Positions 50,290 to 61,132 of a DNA stretch of 64,000 nt are shown in pieces; positions within the stretch are counted from its first letter, which is position 1; the number at the start of each line of letters is the position of its first letter. Origin of the DNA: an uncultured Shimia sp. (GTDB taxonomy: Bacteria; Pseudomonadota; Alphaproteobacteria; Rhodobacterales; Rhodobacteraceae); NCBI RefSeq assembly GCF_947493595.1, contig NZ_CANLRL010000006.1, forward strand, positions 1 through 64,000. Direction: 5' to 3'. The notes under the pieces were generated by a model. It saw only the letters and a list, made by a program, of their open reading frames with translations. It made no database searches and had not been told where the DNA came from. Both the position numbers and the translations under genes were made by a program.

Positions 50290-51381
50290 CTAACGGCGCC
50301 CCTTGCGGCCTTTGTGCGCTTTGGTCACGGTCTTGATCATCTTGCCAAAATTTTTGTCATAAGCCCGTTTTTCCGCCAGCGAGGCGGTATTGTGCCGCTC
50401 TTCCGCTTCCAGCTTACGCCACCGATCCAACCGCGCCACATCCAACGTGCCTGCTTCGATGCCCCCCCGTATCGCGCAACCCGGCTCACTTTCATGCGCA
50501 CAATCCCGGAATTTGCACTGAGTGGCCAGTTCCACCACGTCAGAAAACAGGTCTGCCAGACCATCGCCCGCCTCCGCCAACTGCAATTCGCGCATGCCCG
50601 GCGTGTCCAGAATGGCCAAACCAGCGTCGGTGAAATGCAGCTGTCGGCTGGTGGTGGTATGCCGCCCGCGGCTGTCATCTTCGCGGATGCCGCCGGTTTC
50701 CGCCTGCTCAGAGCCAAACAGCGCGTTTACCAATGTCGATTTGCCGACACCGGACGTGCCCAGAAAGGCAATGGTCTGCCCCGGCGCACACCAATCCGCA
50801 AGCTTCTGCGCTGGTTCCTCGCTTTTGGCATTCAAAAGCACCACCGGCACCCGATCCGAAATCGACTGCGCCTCCGCCACATAGGCCGCCGTATCATCAC
50901 ACAAATCCGCCTTGGTCAGCAGGATCACTGGCGTCACATCCGCCTCAAAGGCTAGTGCCAGATACCGTTCAAGCCGCGCCACGTTGAAGTCGTTGTTGCA
51001 ACTGGTGACCACAAAAGCCGTGTCCACATTGGCCGCAATCATCTGAATGCTGCGATCATGGCCGGCGGCCCGGCGTTTGAACAGGCTCTTGCGCTCCAGC
51101 ACTTCACTGCGCATCGGCAGCTCCGCGTCATACAGCAGCCAGTCCCCCACCGTGGCGTCCGGCCCCGGCGGCACCAAAGCGTCAATGCCATCGCCGCGCA
51201 CCCGCAACCCGTTGCGATGCACTTCCACCACCCGAACCGGCGGGGTGGCGTCCAAGATATCCAGATCGGTTTGTTGGGCAAAAAACGATTGCCAGCCCAG
51301 AATGTCTAACGGCGCGCGCTTAGGTGTTTCCGCTTCAGACGCGCCATGTGTTGGCAAAAATTGGGAATAGTCCCGTGTCAT
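50290..51381 (-). CDS. rsgA: ribosome small subunit-dependent GTPase RsgA
   Basis: A 363-residue circularly permuted GTPase that helps mature the 30S subunit. Motif order is G4 (VILLTKADL), G1 (GTSGVGKSTLVNALFG), G3 (LDTPGMRELQL), as expected for the permuted family. An OB domain precedes it, and the C-terminal zinc site CKFRDCAHESEPGCA follows. A basic tail (TKAHKGRKGRR) ends the protein. Single gene. Confidence 0.95.
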   Translation of the reverse strand: MTRDYSQFLPTHGASEAETPKRAPLDILGWQSFFAQQTDLDILDATPPVRVVEVHRNGLRVRGDGIDALVPPGPDATVGDWLLYDAELPMRSEVLERKSLFKRRAAGHDRSIQMIAANVDTAFVVTSCNNDFNVARLERYLALAFEADVTPVILLTKADLCDDTAAYVAEAQSISDRVPVVLLNAKSEEPAQKLADWCAPGQTIAFLGTSGVGKSTLVNALFGSEQAETGGIREDDSRGRHTTTSRQLHFTDAGLAILDTPGMRELQLAEAGDGLADLFSDVVELATQCKFRDCAHESEPGCAIRGGIEAGTLDVARLDRWRKLEAEERHNTASLAEKRAYDKNFGKMIKTVTKAHKGRKGRR

Positions 51382-51620
51382 TGTTGAGGTACTCTCATGG
51401 AAGGGCCGCGCCTGTTTGGGCTTGGCCGTAACGTATCAGAAAAAAGAAGAGGCACAAACCAACAGCCCCGCGCATCTGCGCCGGTTTTGCCGTTTTGAAT
51501 GTGCATCGGGTGGGCGCTCTGCCACCCGCCAAAATCAGGCATCCAGTTTCTGGGCCATAAAACCTCCATCAAAGCTGCGTTTGATATAGGCCTGCGCCAC
51601 CAACACAACAACCCAGCCGC

Positions 51621-52505
51621 TTAGGACGCACGCCGGGTGATGAAATCCTGCATCATATCAATCAGCATCGGCGCCTGTTTGGGCGTGATCACATGCCCCA
51701 TGCCTTCGATCTGATGGTGGTCGCAATTCGGGATCAACCCGGCAATCTCCGCCCCGGCTTCCGGCGGGATCAACGTGTCCGCGGCACCGTGAATAACCTG
51801 ACACGGCAGGGCCACTTTGGTCAGATCCTGCCGCCGATCTGTGGAGGCAATCACCGCCAGCACCTGCCGGTTGATGCCTTCCGGATCAAACGCCCGGTCA
51901 AATGCCCATGCGGCCTGCGCCGCGACCGCTTCTTCCGTCATCGGATAAGCTGGACTGCCCCAATTTGCGTATTCCGCAATGCCGTTTTCTATGTAGGTGT
52001 CACGATCCACATCCCGCGCCAGCAGGGTTGCCAGCCACTCCGCATTGCCCCCCCGCGCCGCAAATGGCCGCGCCGTGGCCATCACAATGCTGGCACTCAA
52101 CAGACGCTCCGCATGATCCATGCACAAAAGCTGCGTGATCGCGCCGCCCATCGACATGCCAAACACATGGGCTTTCTCAATGCCCAGCGCGTCCATCACG
52201 CCCAGCACATCTTTTGCCATGTCATTGAGCCTATAAGCCGCTGGCACAGGTTCCCCGGCCAAAGCCGCCGCCGTGATCTCACCCGCGCCGCTGGCCACCC
52301 CCTCCTTGGGACAGCGTTGCGACAAGCCCACATCGCGGTTGTCAAACAGCACCACACGATAGCCCGCCGCCGCCAACCCTTCATAAAGTTCCGCAGGCCA
52401 ATGGATCAGCTGCGACCCCAACCCGCGAATAAGCACCAAAGGCACGCCACCTTGCGGACCATAGGTCTCTACCTCAATCTGAATACCATTTGCGGTGATC
52501 TGCAT
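51621..52505 (-). CDS. alpha/beta hydrolase
   Basis: A 294-residue cytosolic hydrolase. The oxyanion strand is VPLVLIRGLGSQLIHWP, the nucleophile Ser is in VFGMSMGGAITQLL, the Asp in HGAADTLIPPEAG and the His in GMGHVITPK. It resembles esterases and haloperoxidase-like enzymes; substrate unknown. AAGGA lies 8 bases before the chosen ATG, while a further 29 upstream codons have no support. Confidence 0.87.
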   Translation of the reverse strand: MQITANGIQIEVETYGPQGGVPLVLIRGLGSQLIHWPAELYEGLAAAGYRVVLFDNRDVGLSQRCPKEGVASGAGEITAAALAGEPVPAAYRLNDMAKDVLGVMDALGIEKAHVFGMSMGGAITQLLCMDHAERLLSASIVMATARPFAARGGNAEWLATLLARDVDRDTYIENGIAEYANWGSPAYPMTEEAVAAQAAWAFDRAFDPEGINRQVLAVIASTDRRQDLTKVALPCQVIHGAADTLIPPEAGAEIAGLIPNCDHHQIEGMGHVITPKQAPMLIDMMQDFITRRAS

Positions 52506-52635
52506 GCAGGTGTTCCTTGCTTCGTCATTTGTCTCCGAAAACCTTAGAGCGCAAAAGCGGTTTGTAAATCCATGAAGGTACAAGTCGGTCACATCGTGTT
52601 AGGCTGGCCCTAACTGCACTTCACCAAGGTCCCGC

Positions 52636-53559
52636 ATGCCACGCCCCCTTCCCCATCAAGGCACTCAAACCTTTCTGACCTACACGGGCATGGAAACCGA
52701 CCTGATTTTCACCCAAGGCGTCGACTTGCCCGGCTTTGCCAGTTTCCCCCTGCTCGAAACACCCGAAGGCCGCGCCCATCTCTCCCGCTACGCCACCGAC
52801 CTCGCCGCCATCGCATCCCGCGCCAACCTCGGCGTGATCCTGGAAAGTGCCACCTGGGTGGCCAGCGCGGACCGTGCGGCGCCTTTGGGGTATGACGCCC
52901 GCGCCGTCGCAGCCGCCAACCTCGACGCCATCGCCCTTCTGTCAGACCTCCGCCCCACGTTTGGCGACCTCCCGACATTGATCAGCGCCAACATCGGCCC
53001 CCGCTTTGACGCCTATGCGCCAGCAAGCCAAATGACCGTCGACGAGGCAGCGGCCTATCACATTCGCCAAATCGCCACACTTGCCGCAACCGACACCGAC
53101 CTGATCACCGCCTACACATTGGCAGACCCAATCGAAGCAATTGGCATCTTGCATGCGTGCCGTGACTATTACATGCCCTGCGTGATTGCCTTCACAGTGG
53201 AAACCAATGGCCACCTGCCAACCGGCGGCACTTTGGAGGCCGCCATCCGGCAAGTTGATGCCGCCACGGACTCCTACGCCGCCTACTACATGGTCAATTG
53301 CGCCCACCCGGACCATTTCGCGGATATCCTGACCGACGCGCCGTGGTCCCGCCGTATTGGCGGTATTGTCGCAAACGCGTCACGATGCAGCCATGCGGAA
53401 CTGGACAACGCCACAGAGCTGGACGCAGGGGATCCTGCCGAGTTCGGCCAACAATTGGCGGAATTGCAGCACAACCATCCCCATCTCCGTGTGCTTGGCG
53501 GCTGCTGCGGTACGGATATGCGCCACATGGAAAGTCTGGCAAAACACCTTTCCAGCTAA
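52636..53559 (+). CDS. homocysteine S-methyltransferase-family protein
   Basis: A 307-residue barrel protein. The zinc-binding Cys are in YYMVNCAHPDHF and VLGGCCGTDMRHM, the standard three-Cys set. GVILESATWVASADRAAPLG and TVETNGHLPTGGTL are further family stretches. It may methylate homocysteine from S-methylmethionine or a similar donor, but the N-terminus (PLPHQGTQTFLTYTGMETDL) departs from characterised MmuM, so substrate is open. Lies just before groESL in the same direction but separated by CIRCE. Confidence 0.85.
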   Translation: MPRPLPHQGTQTFLTYTGMETDLIFTQGVDLPGFASFPLLETPEGRAHLSRYATDLAAIASRANLGVILESATWVASADRAAPLGYDARAVAAANLDAIALLSDLRPTFGDLPTLISANIGPRFDAYAPASQMTVDEAAAYHIRQIATLAATDTDLITAYTLADPIEAIGILHACRDYYMPCVIAFTVETNGHLPTGGTLEAAIRQVDAATDSYAAYYMVNCAHPDHFADILTDAPWSRRIGGIVANASRCSHAELDNATELDAGDPAEFGQQLAELQHNHPHLRVLGGCCGTDMRHMESLAKHLSS

Positions 53560-53645
53560 GGCCTTGCAGGCCTCCGAGCCACCTTCTTTCTCCCTCCCCA
53601 CACAGCGCCGCGCCCATTCCGGACAAAAAACTTCACGCAACGCCG

Positions 53646-53709
53646 TTGACTCCCCCCCAAACGCCCCCTACCTCTTTCGCCGTTAGCACTCGCCTACAGG
53701 GAGTGATAA
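53646..53709 (+). promoter_or_regulatory. groESL promoter with CIRCE operator
   Basis: CIRCE half-sites TTAGCACTC (53683-53691) and GAGTGATAA (53701-53709) around a 9-base spacer, with one mismatch from the consensus GAGTGCTAA. HrcA binds this element. A TTGACT at 53646-53651 with CCCTACCT about 17 bases on may be a promoter, possibly of RpoH type. Confidence 0.9.
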
Positions 53710-53758
53710 CGACTCCGCTGAGGAGTCAGGGAGATACTCTAGATAGGGAAACCTAGTC

Positions 53759-54046
53759 ATGGCTTTTACACCTCTGCATGACCGCGTGCTTGTACGCCGC
53801 GTTGAAAGCGACGAGAAAACCGCCGGCGGTCTGATCATTCCAGAAAGCGCCAAAGAAAAACCAGCCGAAGGCGAAGTTGTATCCGTGGGCGCTGGCCTGC
53901 GTGACGACAAAGGCGCGCGCGTTGAGCTCGACGTCAAAGCAGGCGACAAAGTCCTGTTCGGCAAATGGTCCGGCACCGAAGTCACCGTTGACGGTGAAGA
54001 GCTGCTGATCATGAAAGAATCCGACATCATGGGCATCATTGCCTGA
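53759..54046 (+). CDS. groS: co-chaperonin GroES
   Basis: A 95-residue lid of the GroEL folding chamber. The N-terminus [20 protein letters not shown], the mobile loop [19 protein letters not shown] and the C-terminal [14 protein letters not shown] are canonical. It follows CIRCE and precedes groEL by 38 bases, as one heat-shock operon. Confidence 0.98.
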   Translation: MAFTPLHDRVLVRRVESDEKTAGGLIIPESAKEKPAEGEVVSVGAGLRDDKGARVELDVKAGDKVLFGKWSGTEVTVDGEELLIMKESDIMGIIA

Positions 54047-54054
54047 TCGTCTGA

Positions 54055-55728
<1,674 letters not shown>

Positions 55729-55767
55729 GACGAACTTTCGCAAGAAAGTTCTGTCTAAGCGTCAGGC

Positions 55768-55841
55768 GATTGGCCTTCGGGCCAATCTGCCGAGAGCTCT
55801 CGCCAGACAAGTTTAAAGGGTCGCCTCCGGGCGGCCCTTTT
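55768..55841 (+). terminator. tandem hairpins ending groESL
   Basis: First hairpin GATTGGCC-TTCG-GGCCAATC (55768-55787) with a stable UUCG loop; second AAAGGGTCGCC-TCCG-GGCGGCCCTTT (55815-55841), followed by T. The first may protect the mRNA end and the second terminates. Confidence 0.88.
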
Positions 55842-56434
55842 CTGTAAATGGTGTTGGTGAGACGACTTGAAAGCTCAATACGCAATGGCAGGTGTGCGCC
55901 CTTTTCTAACCAATGCTATGCGAGGCACGAACAGCAGCAATGCGCAGTAGAGTTAGCTCTGCAGTGTTACTCAAAAAGCCGTCATCCCATTATAAACTGT
56001 CATTTTTTCAAGCAAGGTGTTAGCTCATAGATGAGCACTGTGGGCAGCAAAAATCTCCTGTTTCGCGTAGACCTCAACTCGCCAGTTCGCGTTAGGGCGA
56101 GAACAAAAAAGCCCTTTATGCTAGACACCTTTTTTCGGATTTTGGTGTTTGTGTAGAGGGCTTTCACCGAAGTTCTATGGGAAGAGACGAATGAAAATTC
56201 GTTGGACTATTTCGAATTAAAACCCCATTTGGCCAACCAGATCTGGTTTGGGTGAAGGATCAAGGACTAGAATTCGAAATCCCCGAAGATCGATACCGCA
56301 CGGGAAAGTATCAGCCAGACATATCTGCACTTGGTTGGAGCGAAAGTGAGAACGTTTGACCGTTCTGACACTGGCACAACGCTGTTTTGCAGCGACTGCG
56401 TCAGACCAATTCAACAAAACTAAGCAGGATAGTT
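55842..56434. other. 593-base stretch with weak coding signs, possible decayed insert
   Basis: Less GC-rich than its surroundings and without a credible full gene. A + frame at 56196-56359 has no start codon but reads like protein (KTPFGQPDLVWVKDQGLEFE and GKYQPDISALGWSESENV), so it may be the tail of a lost gene. A frame at 55848-56030 is open but has poor composition and several Cys. Two hairpins are seen: CTCGCC/GGCGAG (56078-56101) and a nested one with arms AAGCCCT/AGGGCTT and ACACC/GGTGT (56109-56163). No transposase motif was found. Confidence 0.45.
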
Positions 56435-56695
56435 ATGACCAATTCCAAGCCCACGAACGAAGTTGAATTCGAAAACCTCGATCCGCTGTCGGTCCGCACC
56501 AAGGCTGGCCTCAACCTCACGGAAATGGCGCACCTGATGGGCATGAGCGAGGCAGGCTACGAAACCTGGGAAGACGGCACTCGACAACCCGGCGGCCCCG
56601 CTTACAAATTGCTATTTCTATTAGACAATAACCCTGACGCTATTGTCGCACAGCTCGGTACGCGCAAGACCAATACCGGAGTTATTGAAAACTAG
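56435..56695 (+). CDS. small XRE-type helix-turn-helix protein
   Basis: An 86-residue putative DNA-binding protein. The region NLTEMAHLMGMSEAGYETWE fits an XRE/Cro HTH, followed by DGTRQPGGPAYKLLFLLDNN. AGGAT lies 5 bases before the ATG. It resembles antitoxin-type or phage regulators, but no toxin gene is adjacent. It borders the stretch of weak coding potential, which suggests a small acquired segment. Function unknown. Confidence 0.72.
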   Translation: MTNSKPTNEVEFENLDPLSVRTKAGLNLTEMAHLMGMSEAGYETWEDGTRQPGGPAYKLLFLLDNNPDAIVAQLGTRKTNTGVIEN

Positions 56696-56962
56696 CAGTC
56701 GATCGGATCACTTCCTGTCCGTCATGTCGAAAAGCACGGTCTGCTTTTAACCGTACCCGTCGTTCCCGTGCGAAATGCTAAAGCCCGCTTTGTCCGCACA
56801 GCCGCCATCCGACCATTGACTGCTTTCGACGCATTGCAGGACGACACCGCTCCTCCTAAGCCCACCACCCGACGTCGCGGGGGAGCGCCGCACCAAACAA
56901 TTTCCACAATACCGGCCTCTCACGCTAAGCTTTGCTCACACAAACCAAGTCAAAGGCCCACC

Positions 56963-57274
56963 ATGATCAAACACCTCACTCTCGCTGCCACCACCGCTGC
57001 AACACTCAGCACAACCGCACCCGCTCAGGCAGGCGACGGAGATTTCATCGGAGAAATTCTGATGTTTGGTGGCACGTTCTGTCCCCGCGGCTACATCAAG
57101 GCAGACGGCCAAATACTTCCCATCGCTACGAACCAAGCCCTGTTTAGTCTGTATGGCACGAACTATGGCGGCGATGGCCGCACCACTTTTGGTGTCCCTG
57201 ATCTGACGAGGTTTGCACCGGAGGGCATACTCTATTGCGTAGCCGATCAGGGTATTTATCCATCGCGCAGCTAA
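56963..57274 (+). CDS. exported short tail-collar-domain protein
   Basis: A 103-residue protein with a Sec signal (KHLTLAATTAATLSTTAPAQ, cut after QAG or AQA) and a single phage tail-collar domain: FIGEILMFGGTFCPRGYIKA, DGQILPIATNQALFSLYGTN, YGGDGRTTFGVPDL. It ends in YCVADQGIYPSRS. It is much shorter than microcystin-dependent-type proteins but seems complete, since short versions with this ending occur. Two Cys may pair. AAAGG precedes the ATG. It is a lone domain, not part of a phage module. Confidence 0.8.
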   Translation: MIKHLTLAATTAATLSTTAPAQAGDGDFIGEILMFGGTFCPRGYIKADGQILPIATNQALFSLYGTNYGGDGRTTFGVPDLTRFAPEGILYCVADQGIYPSRS

Positions 57275-57311
57275 ATTTGCCAGGAGTGTCCAGATCGGGC
57301 ACTCCGACGCG

Positions 57312-58064
57312 CTACCTGATAAACGCCGAAAAACGCTCCGCCCCGGCCTTCAACCGCCCGCTCTCATCAAAATCACTGTCGGTGTTAAACCGCATCAACG
57401 CGCGATCACTCAATCCGGCCACAAGCCCCGCCTGACCTTCCAGCACGCCCGCCAGCCGCGCCTGCAATGCCGCTTCTTCAGCGCCCTCGAAATACCCGTG
57501 CACCCCGTGCACGACCTCAGGCTGATACACGTCAAATCCCAGATAGCGCAGCGTATAGGCCGACGGCCACAGCAGCAGGTTCACGTCCCCCTCTTTGCCA
57601 CCCGGCCCGCACTCCGCCGCGCTCGCTCCGGTGGTCACACAAAACAGCGCCCGTTTGCCACAACACCGGCCCGTGTCAAACCGCTCCTCGACCGTGTGCA
57701 AATCGCCATGCACCAGCGCGCGGTCAAACCAACCTTTGAGCACGGCGGGCGGCGCAAACCACCACAGCGGGAAGTGAAAGATGATCTGATCCGCCTGCCG
57801 GATCTTTTCGGCCTCTGCTGCCATATCCACCGGCACAGTGCCCGCGGCCATTGCCGCCTCATGCGCTTTCAACGGATCAAACGGCCCGGCTTCATCCTGC
57901 CCAAAATGGCGCGCGCCCTCGGTGGCATCAAATTGATGCGCCGACAGGTCGCTCCACAACACCTCATGGCCTGCCGCTGCGCAGGCTGCCGCCGAAGCTT
58001 CCGCCCAGGCGCCATTAAATGACTGTCGGCTGGGGTGGGCCAAAACGATGAGCGTGGTGGTCAT
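57312..58064 (-). CDS. flavodoxin-fold NAD(P)H quinone oxidoreductase
   Basis: A 250-residue member of the NQO1/MdaB/KefF group. The FMN or FAD phosphate loop is VLAHPSRQSFNGAWAEA, the flavin-facing loop FHFPLWWFAPPAVLKGWFDR and the TTGASAAECGPGG region are family-specific. It would reduce quinones by two electrons. Single gene, divergent from an uncoded stretch. A MarR or LysR partner is not adjacent. Confidence 0.88.
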   Translation of the reverse strand: MTTTLIVLAHPSRQSFNGAWAEASAAACAAAGHEVLWSDLSAHQFDATEGARHFGQDEAGPFDPLKAHEAAMAAGTVPVDMAAEAEKIRQADQIIFHFPLWWFAPPAVLKGWFDRALVHGDLHTVEERFDTGRCCGKRALFCVTTGASAAECGPGGKEGDVNLLLWPSAYTLRYLGFDVYQPEVVHGVHGYFEGAEEAALQARLAGVLEGQAGLVAGLSDRALMRFNTDSDFDESGRLKAGAERFSAFIR

Positions 58065-58237
58065 GGGCTGTCCTTCAGCATGGTCCCAAACCGCCTACAC
58101 CCGTTGCGCCAATGTGCGCAACACCGCGCGGTGCGTGAACGATCAAAGCCGCCGCAGTACGCCCCAAAACACACCTCCGCAAAACAGTCGTGATACCGAC
58201 AAAATACCGACGTGGTTTTTGCGCCAAACCGACTCGG

Positions 58238-58891
58238 TTAATCCCCGCCCTGCGCCAAGGCCGTCACCCCGGCCTCGCTCAGCATGTAGACGCCTTTGTC
58301 GACCTTCTCAAACCAGCCATAGTGATTGTCCCGCATCATCGTCGTGGCCTTCTCCACGCCCGTACCTTTGACAACATCCCGCCCACGCGACGCCCCGTTT
58401 TCATTGAGAAACACCGCACATTTTTCGGCGTCCTGCCGATACACAGTGACTTTCTCACCCCGCATCCCGCCGGTGTTCGGATCACCTTCAAGGCGGGAAA
58501 AAGCCTTCAAAAGCCGCGCCTTACGGACCTTCGACTTGCGCGGCTGAAATGGCGCGGGGTCGCAATGCACCTCCACCGCGCTGTCTTTGAGCCGCACAGA
58601 AAGCACCCCAAGTCCAAGCCGTTTGCACAGGCCGATGTTGCCAGAAAACGCCTTCCACCCGGTGCGCCCCTTCCAACGCGGAACTGCAACGTAAACAGCA
58701 TCTGTCACCGCCTGCCGTGCGACGGCCTGTTGCAGCAACACGAGGGAGAAAGAGGTTTTTAATTCAATGATAACAGGATCTTCGCCATCTTTCATCGCGA
58801 CAACATCCGCCGCACCAACTTCGGCTTTCACCTCAAAGCCCCGCGCCTCCAACCACGCCTTTACCGGCGCATAAAGATCGGTTTCTGCCAT
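58238..58891 (-). CDS. DUF2161 protein with PD-(D/E)xK-like motif
   Basis: A 217-residue protein. Residues 10-55 contain YAPVKAWLEARGFEVKAEVG, then ADVVAMKDGEDPVIIELKTS. The Asp followed by ExK is the pattern of restriction-endonuclease-like nucleases. The C-terminal half has a helical part resembling a winged helix (KATTMMRDNHYGWFEKVDKG). I chose the ATG at MAETDLYAP with AAAGGG 9 bases before it; ATG three codons up and a TTG further up are alternatives. Substrate unknown. Confidence 0.78.
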   Translation of the reverse strand: MAETDLYAPVKAWLEARGFEVKAEVGAADVVAMKDGEDPVIIELKTSFSLVLLQQAVARQAVTDAVYVAVPRWKGRTGWKAFSGNIGLCKRLGLGVLSVRLKDSAVEVHCDPAPFQPRKSKVRKARLLKAFSRLEGDPNTGGMRGEKVTVYRQDAEKCAVFLNENGASRGRDVVKGTGVEKATTMMRDNHYGWFEKVDKGVYMLSEAGVTALAQGGD

Positions 58892-59019
58892 CTTGCCCAT
58901 GCCCTTTGGTAACGCCAAACCGTCACCTTGCCCACATCATTTCCTGCACCCAAGGCATTCGCCCTTGAGCCTCAAAAATGCCCTGCTACCTTGGCGCAAA
59001 TGTCACCTGCGAGGTTCCG

Positions 59020-60039
59020 ATGCGGTTTCTGACTACACTTTTGTTTTTGCTGTCCTTTTCCAGCGTTGCCTCGGCCAATTGCGCGGGACCCAACGTTTAC
59101 CCAACCTTGCCGGAAAGCGAACGCCAAGCGCTTGAAGCCAAGGCCGCAGCAGTGCCTTTCTCCGAAGGCCTGCTCTGGCGTGCAGAGAAAGACGGCGTGG
59201 TCAGCCACCTGATCGGCACCTTCCATGTGCACCTGCCGGAACACGCCACCATGGTCGCGCGCCTGGAAGAGCTAACCCCGCAACCGGAAAAGGTTTTCCT
59301 CGAACTCACAGACGAGGATCAACTTGGCTTCCAACGTCACCTCACGCAAAATCCCGACAGCTATCTGATCCAATCCGGCCCTTCCCTAATCGACCGCCTC
59401 GGCCCCGACCTCTGGGGTCGCGTAGCGGTTCAACTACAAGAGCGCGGCATGCCGCCCTTCCTCGCCGCTCGCTATCAGCCTTGGTTCCTCGGCATGACCC
59501 TCATGCTGCCACCCTGCGCCTTTGATGTTGTAAAGTCAGGCAAAAAGGGCCTCGATCAGCAAATCGCGGCCATGGCGCAAACCAAGAACCTGCCTGCCGC
59601 ATCGCTCGATAGCATCGACGGTCTCCTTGCAATGCTGGCCTCCGATCCAATTGAGGAGCAGATGGAAGACCTGCGCTGGAGCCTGTCGCTCAATACCGAT
59701 CTCGCCGCGCCCGATCTGATTGGCTCGGTGATCTCTATGTATCTGGATGAAACCATTCAGCTTATCTGGGAATTCAACACTGCAGAAACCTACAAAAACG
59801 CCGGTGAGGATGAAGACAAAGCCCGCCTGGCAACCCTGCTAAAACAAGCCGAAGATGACCTGATCATCGCCCGCAACACGGCTTGGGCCGAGGTGCTGAC
59901 CAAAGAGTTGGCGCGAACCCCGTCTCTCGTGGCCGTAGGCGCCATGCATTTGCCAGGGGACCAAGGCGTGCTCAACCTGCTGCAAAACGCCGGTTTCACC
60001 CTCACCCGCCTGCCCCTTGAAGCACCAAGAAACAACTGA
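59020..60039 (+). CDS. exported TraB/GumN-family protein
   Basis: A 339-residue protein with a Sec signal (RFLTTLLFLLSFSSVASA). The family motifs are VVSHLIGTFHVHLPEHA, VFLELTDEDQ and the C-terminal LVAVGAMHLPGDQGVLNLL, which carry the two GxxH-type motifs proposed as metal sites in this EreA-like fold. Start set where the signal begins with GAGG 5 bases upstream; an earlier ATG 14 codons up has no signal. Divergent from the DUF2161 gene. Confidence 0.88.
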   Translation: MRFLTTLLFLLSFSSVASANCAGPNVYPTLPESERQALEAKAAAVPFSEGLLWRAEKDGVVSHLIGTFHVHLPEHATMVARLEELTPQPEKVFLELTDEDQLGFQRHLTQNPDSYLIQSGPSLIDRLGPDLWGRVAVQLQERGMPPFLAARYQPWFLGMTLMLPPCAFDVVKSGKKGLDQQIAAMAQTKNLPAASLDSIDGLLAMLASDPIEEQMEDLRWSLSLNTDLAAPDLIGSVISMYLDETIQLIWEFNTAETYKNAGEDEDKARLATLLKQAEDDLIIARNTAWAEVLTKELARTPSLVAVGAMHLPGDQGVLNLLQNAGFTLTRLPLEAPRNN

Positions 60040-60148
60040 CCACCGCGCCGCGAGGTCGCAGGGCCAAAGCCGCAGGTGACAAACGCAACGCGCGCTTCTA
60101 TAAGGCGCGCAACTTCACCGTTTTCTTTGTTTTTAAGGACGTCGCGAC

Positions 60149-61063
60149 ATGACAATTCAGGTTTTTGGCCACAAATCCCCCGACACTGATTCCACCGGCT
60201 CCCCAATCATCTGGGCGTGGTATCTGTCTGAAATCAAAGGCACGCCAGCCGAAGCAAAGCTGCTGGGCGAGCCCAACACCGAAGCCGCATGGCTGCTGAA
60301 CCGCTGGGATTTGCCAAAGCCAGCGATCATTGAAAATGTGGCAGATGACGCGGCTGTTGTGATCGTGGACACCAACAACCCGGCCGAGCTGCCCGCAAAC
60401 ATCAACGGCGCAGACGTTCAGGCGATCATCGACCACCACAAATTGGTCGGCGGTCTGGAAACCAAAGGTCCAATCGACATCACCATCCGCCCTGTGGCCT
60501 GCACCGCGACCATCATGTTTGACCTGATGGGCGACATCGAGATGCCGGACTGGGTCAAAGGCACCATGCTGACCTGCATCCTGTCTGACACGCTGGAATT
60601 CCGCTCCCCAACCACCACCGACCACGACAAAGCGGTTTGTGAGAAACTGGCGGCGGATCTGGGCATCGACATTCCCTCTTATGCCGCTGAAATGTTTGCT
60701 GCAAAATCCGACGTGTCTTCTTTCTCCGACGCAGAGCTGCTGCGCATGGACTCCAAAGAATACGCTGTAGACGGCACCAAGTTCCGCGTGTCCGTTCTGG
60801 AAACCACCAGCCCCGCCACCGTACTGGACCGCAAAGCGTCCCTGATGGACACCATGACCACCGTGGCCTCTGAGGACGGCGTCGAGCAGGTTCTGTTGTT
60901 TGTTGTCGACATCCTGAACGAACAATCCACTCTGCTGGTGCCAAACGATCTGGTAAAAACTGTGGCTGCCAAGTCTTTTGACGTGGAAGCCTCCGGCGAT
61001 ACCGTTGTACTGCCAGGTGTTGTGAGCCGCAAAAAGCAGATCATTCCAAACCTGAAGGTCTGA
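60149..61063 (+). CDS. ppaC: manganese-dependent inorganic pyrophosphatase
   Basis: A 304-residue family II pyrophosphatase of the DHH fold, which pulls biosynthesis forward by splitting pyrophosphate. Metal ligands are in VFGHKSPDTDSTGSP, VIVDTNNPAEL and IDHHKLVGGL; the C-terminal substrate domain ends with VVSRKKQIIPNL (RKK motif). AAGGA lies 9-10 bases before the ATG. A strong terminator follows, so it is a single-gene unit. Confidence 0.96.
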   Translation: MTIQVFGHKSPDTDSTGSPIIWAWYLSEIKGTPAEAKLLGEPNTEAAWLLNRWDLPKPAIIENVADDAAVVIVDTNNPAELPANINGADVQAIIDHHKLVGGLETKGPIDITIRPVACTATIMFDLMGDIEMPDWVKGTMLTCILSDTLEFRSPTTTDHDKAVCEKLAADLGIDIPSYAAEMFAAKSDVSSFSDAELLRMDSKEYAVDGTKFRVSVLETTSPATVLDRKASLMDTMTTVASEDGVEQVLLFVVDILNEQSTLLVPNDLVKTVAAKSFDVEASGDTVVLPGVVSRKKQIIPNLKV

Positions 61064-61084
61064 TCCTGATCTGATGGAAATCCA

Positions 61085-61116
61085 AAGGCCGGTTCCTTCG
61101 GGAGCCGGCCTTTTTT
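61085..61116 (+). terminator. Rho-independent terminator after ppaC
   Basis: AAGGCCGG pairs with CCGGCCTT, with TCC/GGA pairing inside the stem, closed by TTCG and followed by TTTT. It also separates ppaC from the convergent hydrolase gene. Confidence 0.92.
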
Positions 61117-61132
61117 GTTGTGCTGCGGACAT

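Noticed and set aside
51535..51620. Minus-strand peptide ending in FMAQKLDA between rsgA and a hydrolase gene
   Set aside because: Reads like protein over about 25 codons, but there is no convincing start or ribosome site, and the frame is cut by the hydrolase gene.
55848..56030. 60-codon + frame after groEL
   Set aside because: No ribosome site and odd composition; treated as part of the weakly coding stretch.
56109..56163. Insertion-sequence terminal repeats
   Set aside because: The nested arms AAGCCCT/AGGGCTT and ACACC/GGTGT enclose only a short loop, and no transposase or target duplication is seen.
56722..56907. 61-codon minus-strand frame before the tail-collar gene
   Set aside because: No start signal or family resemblance.
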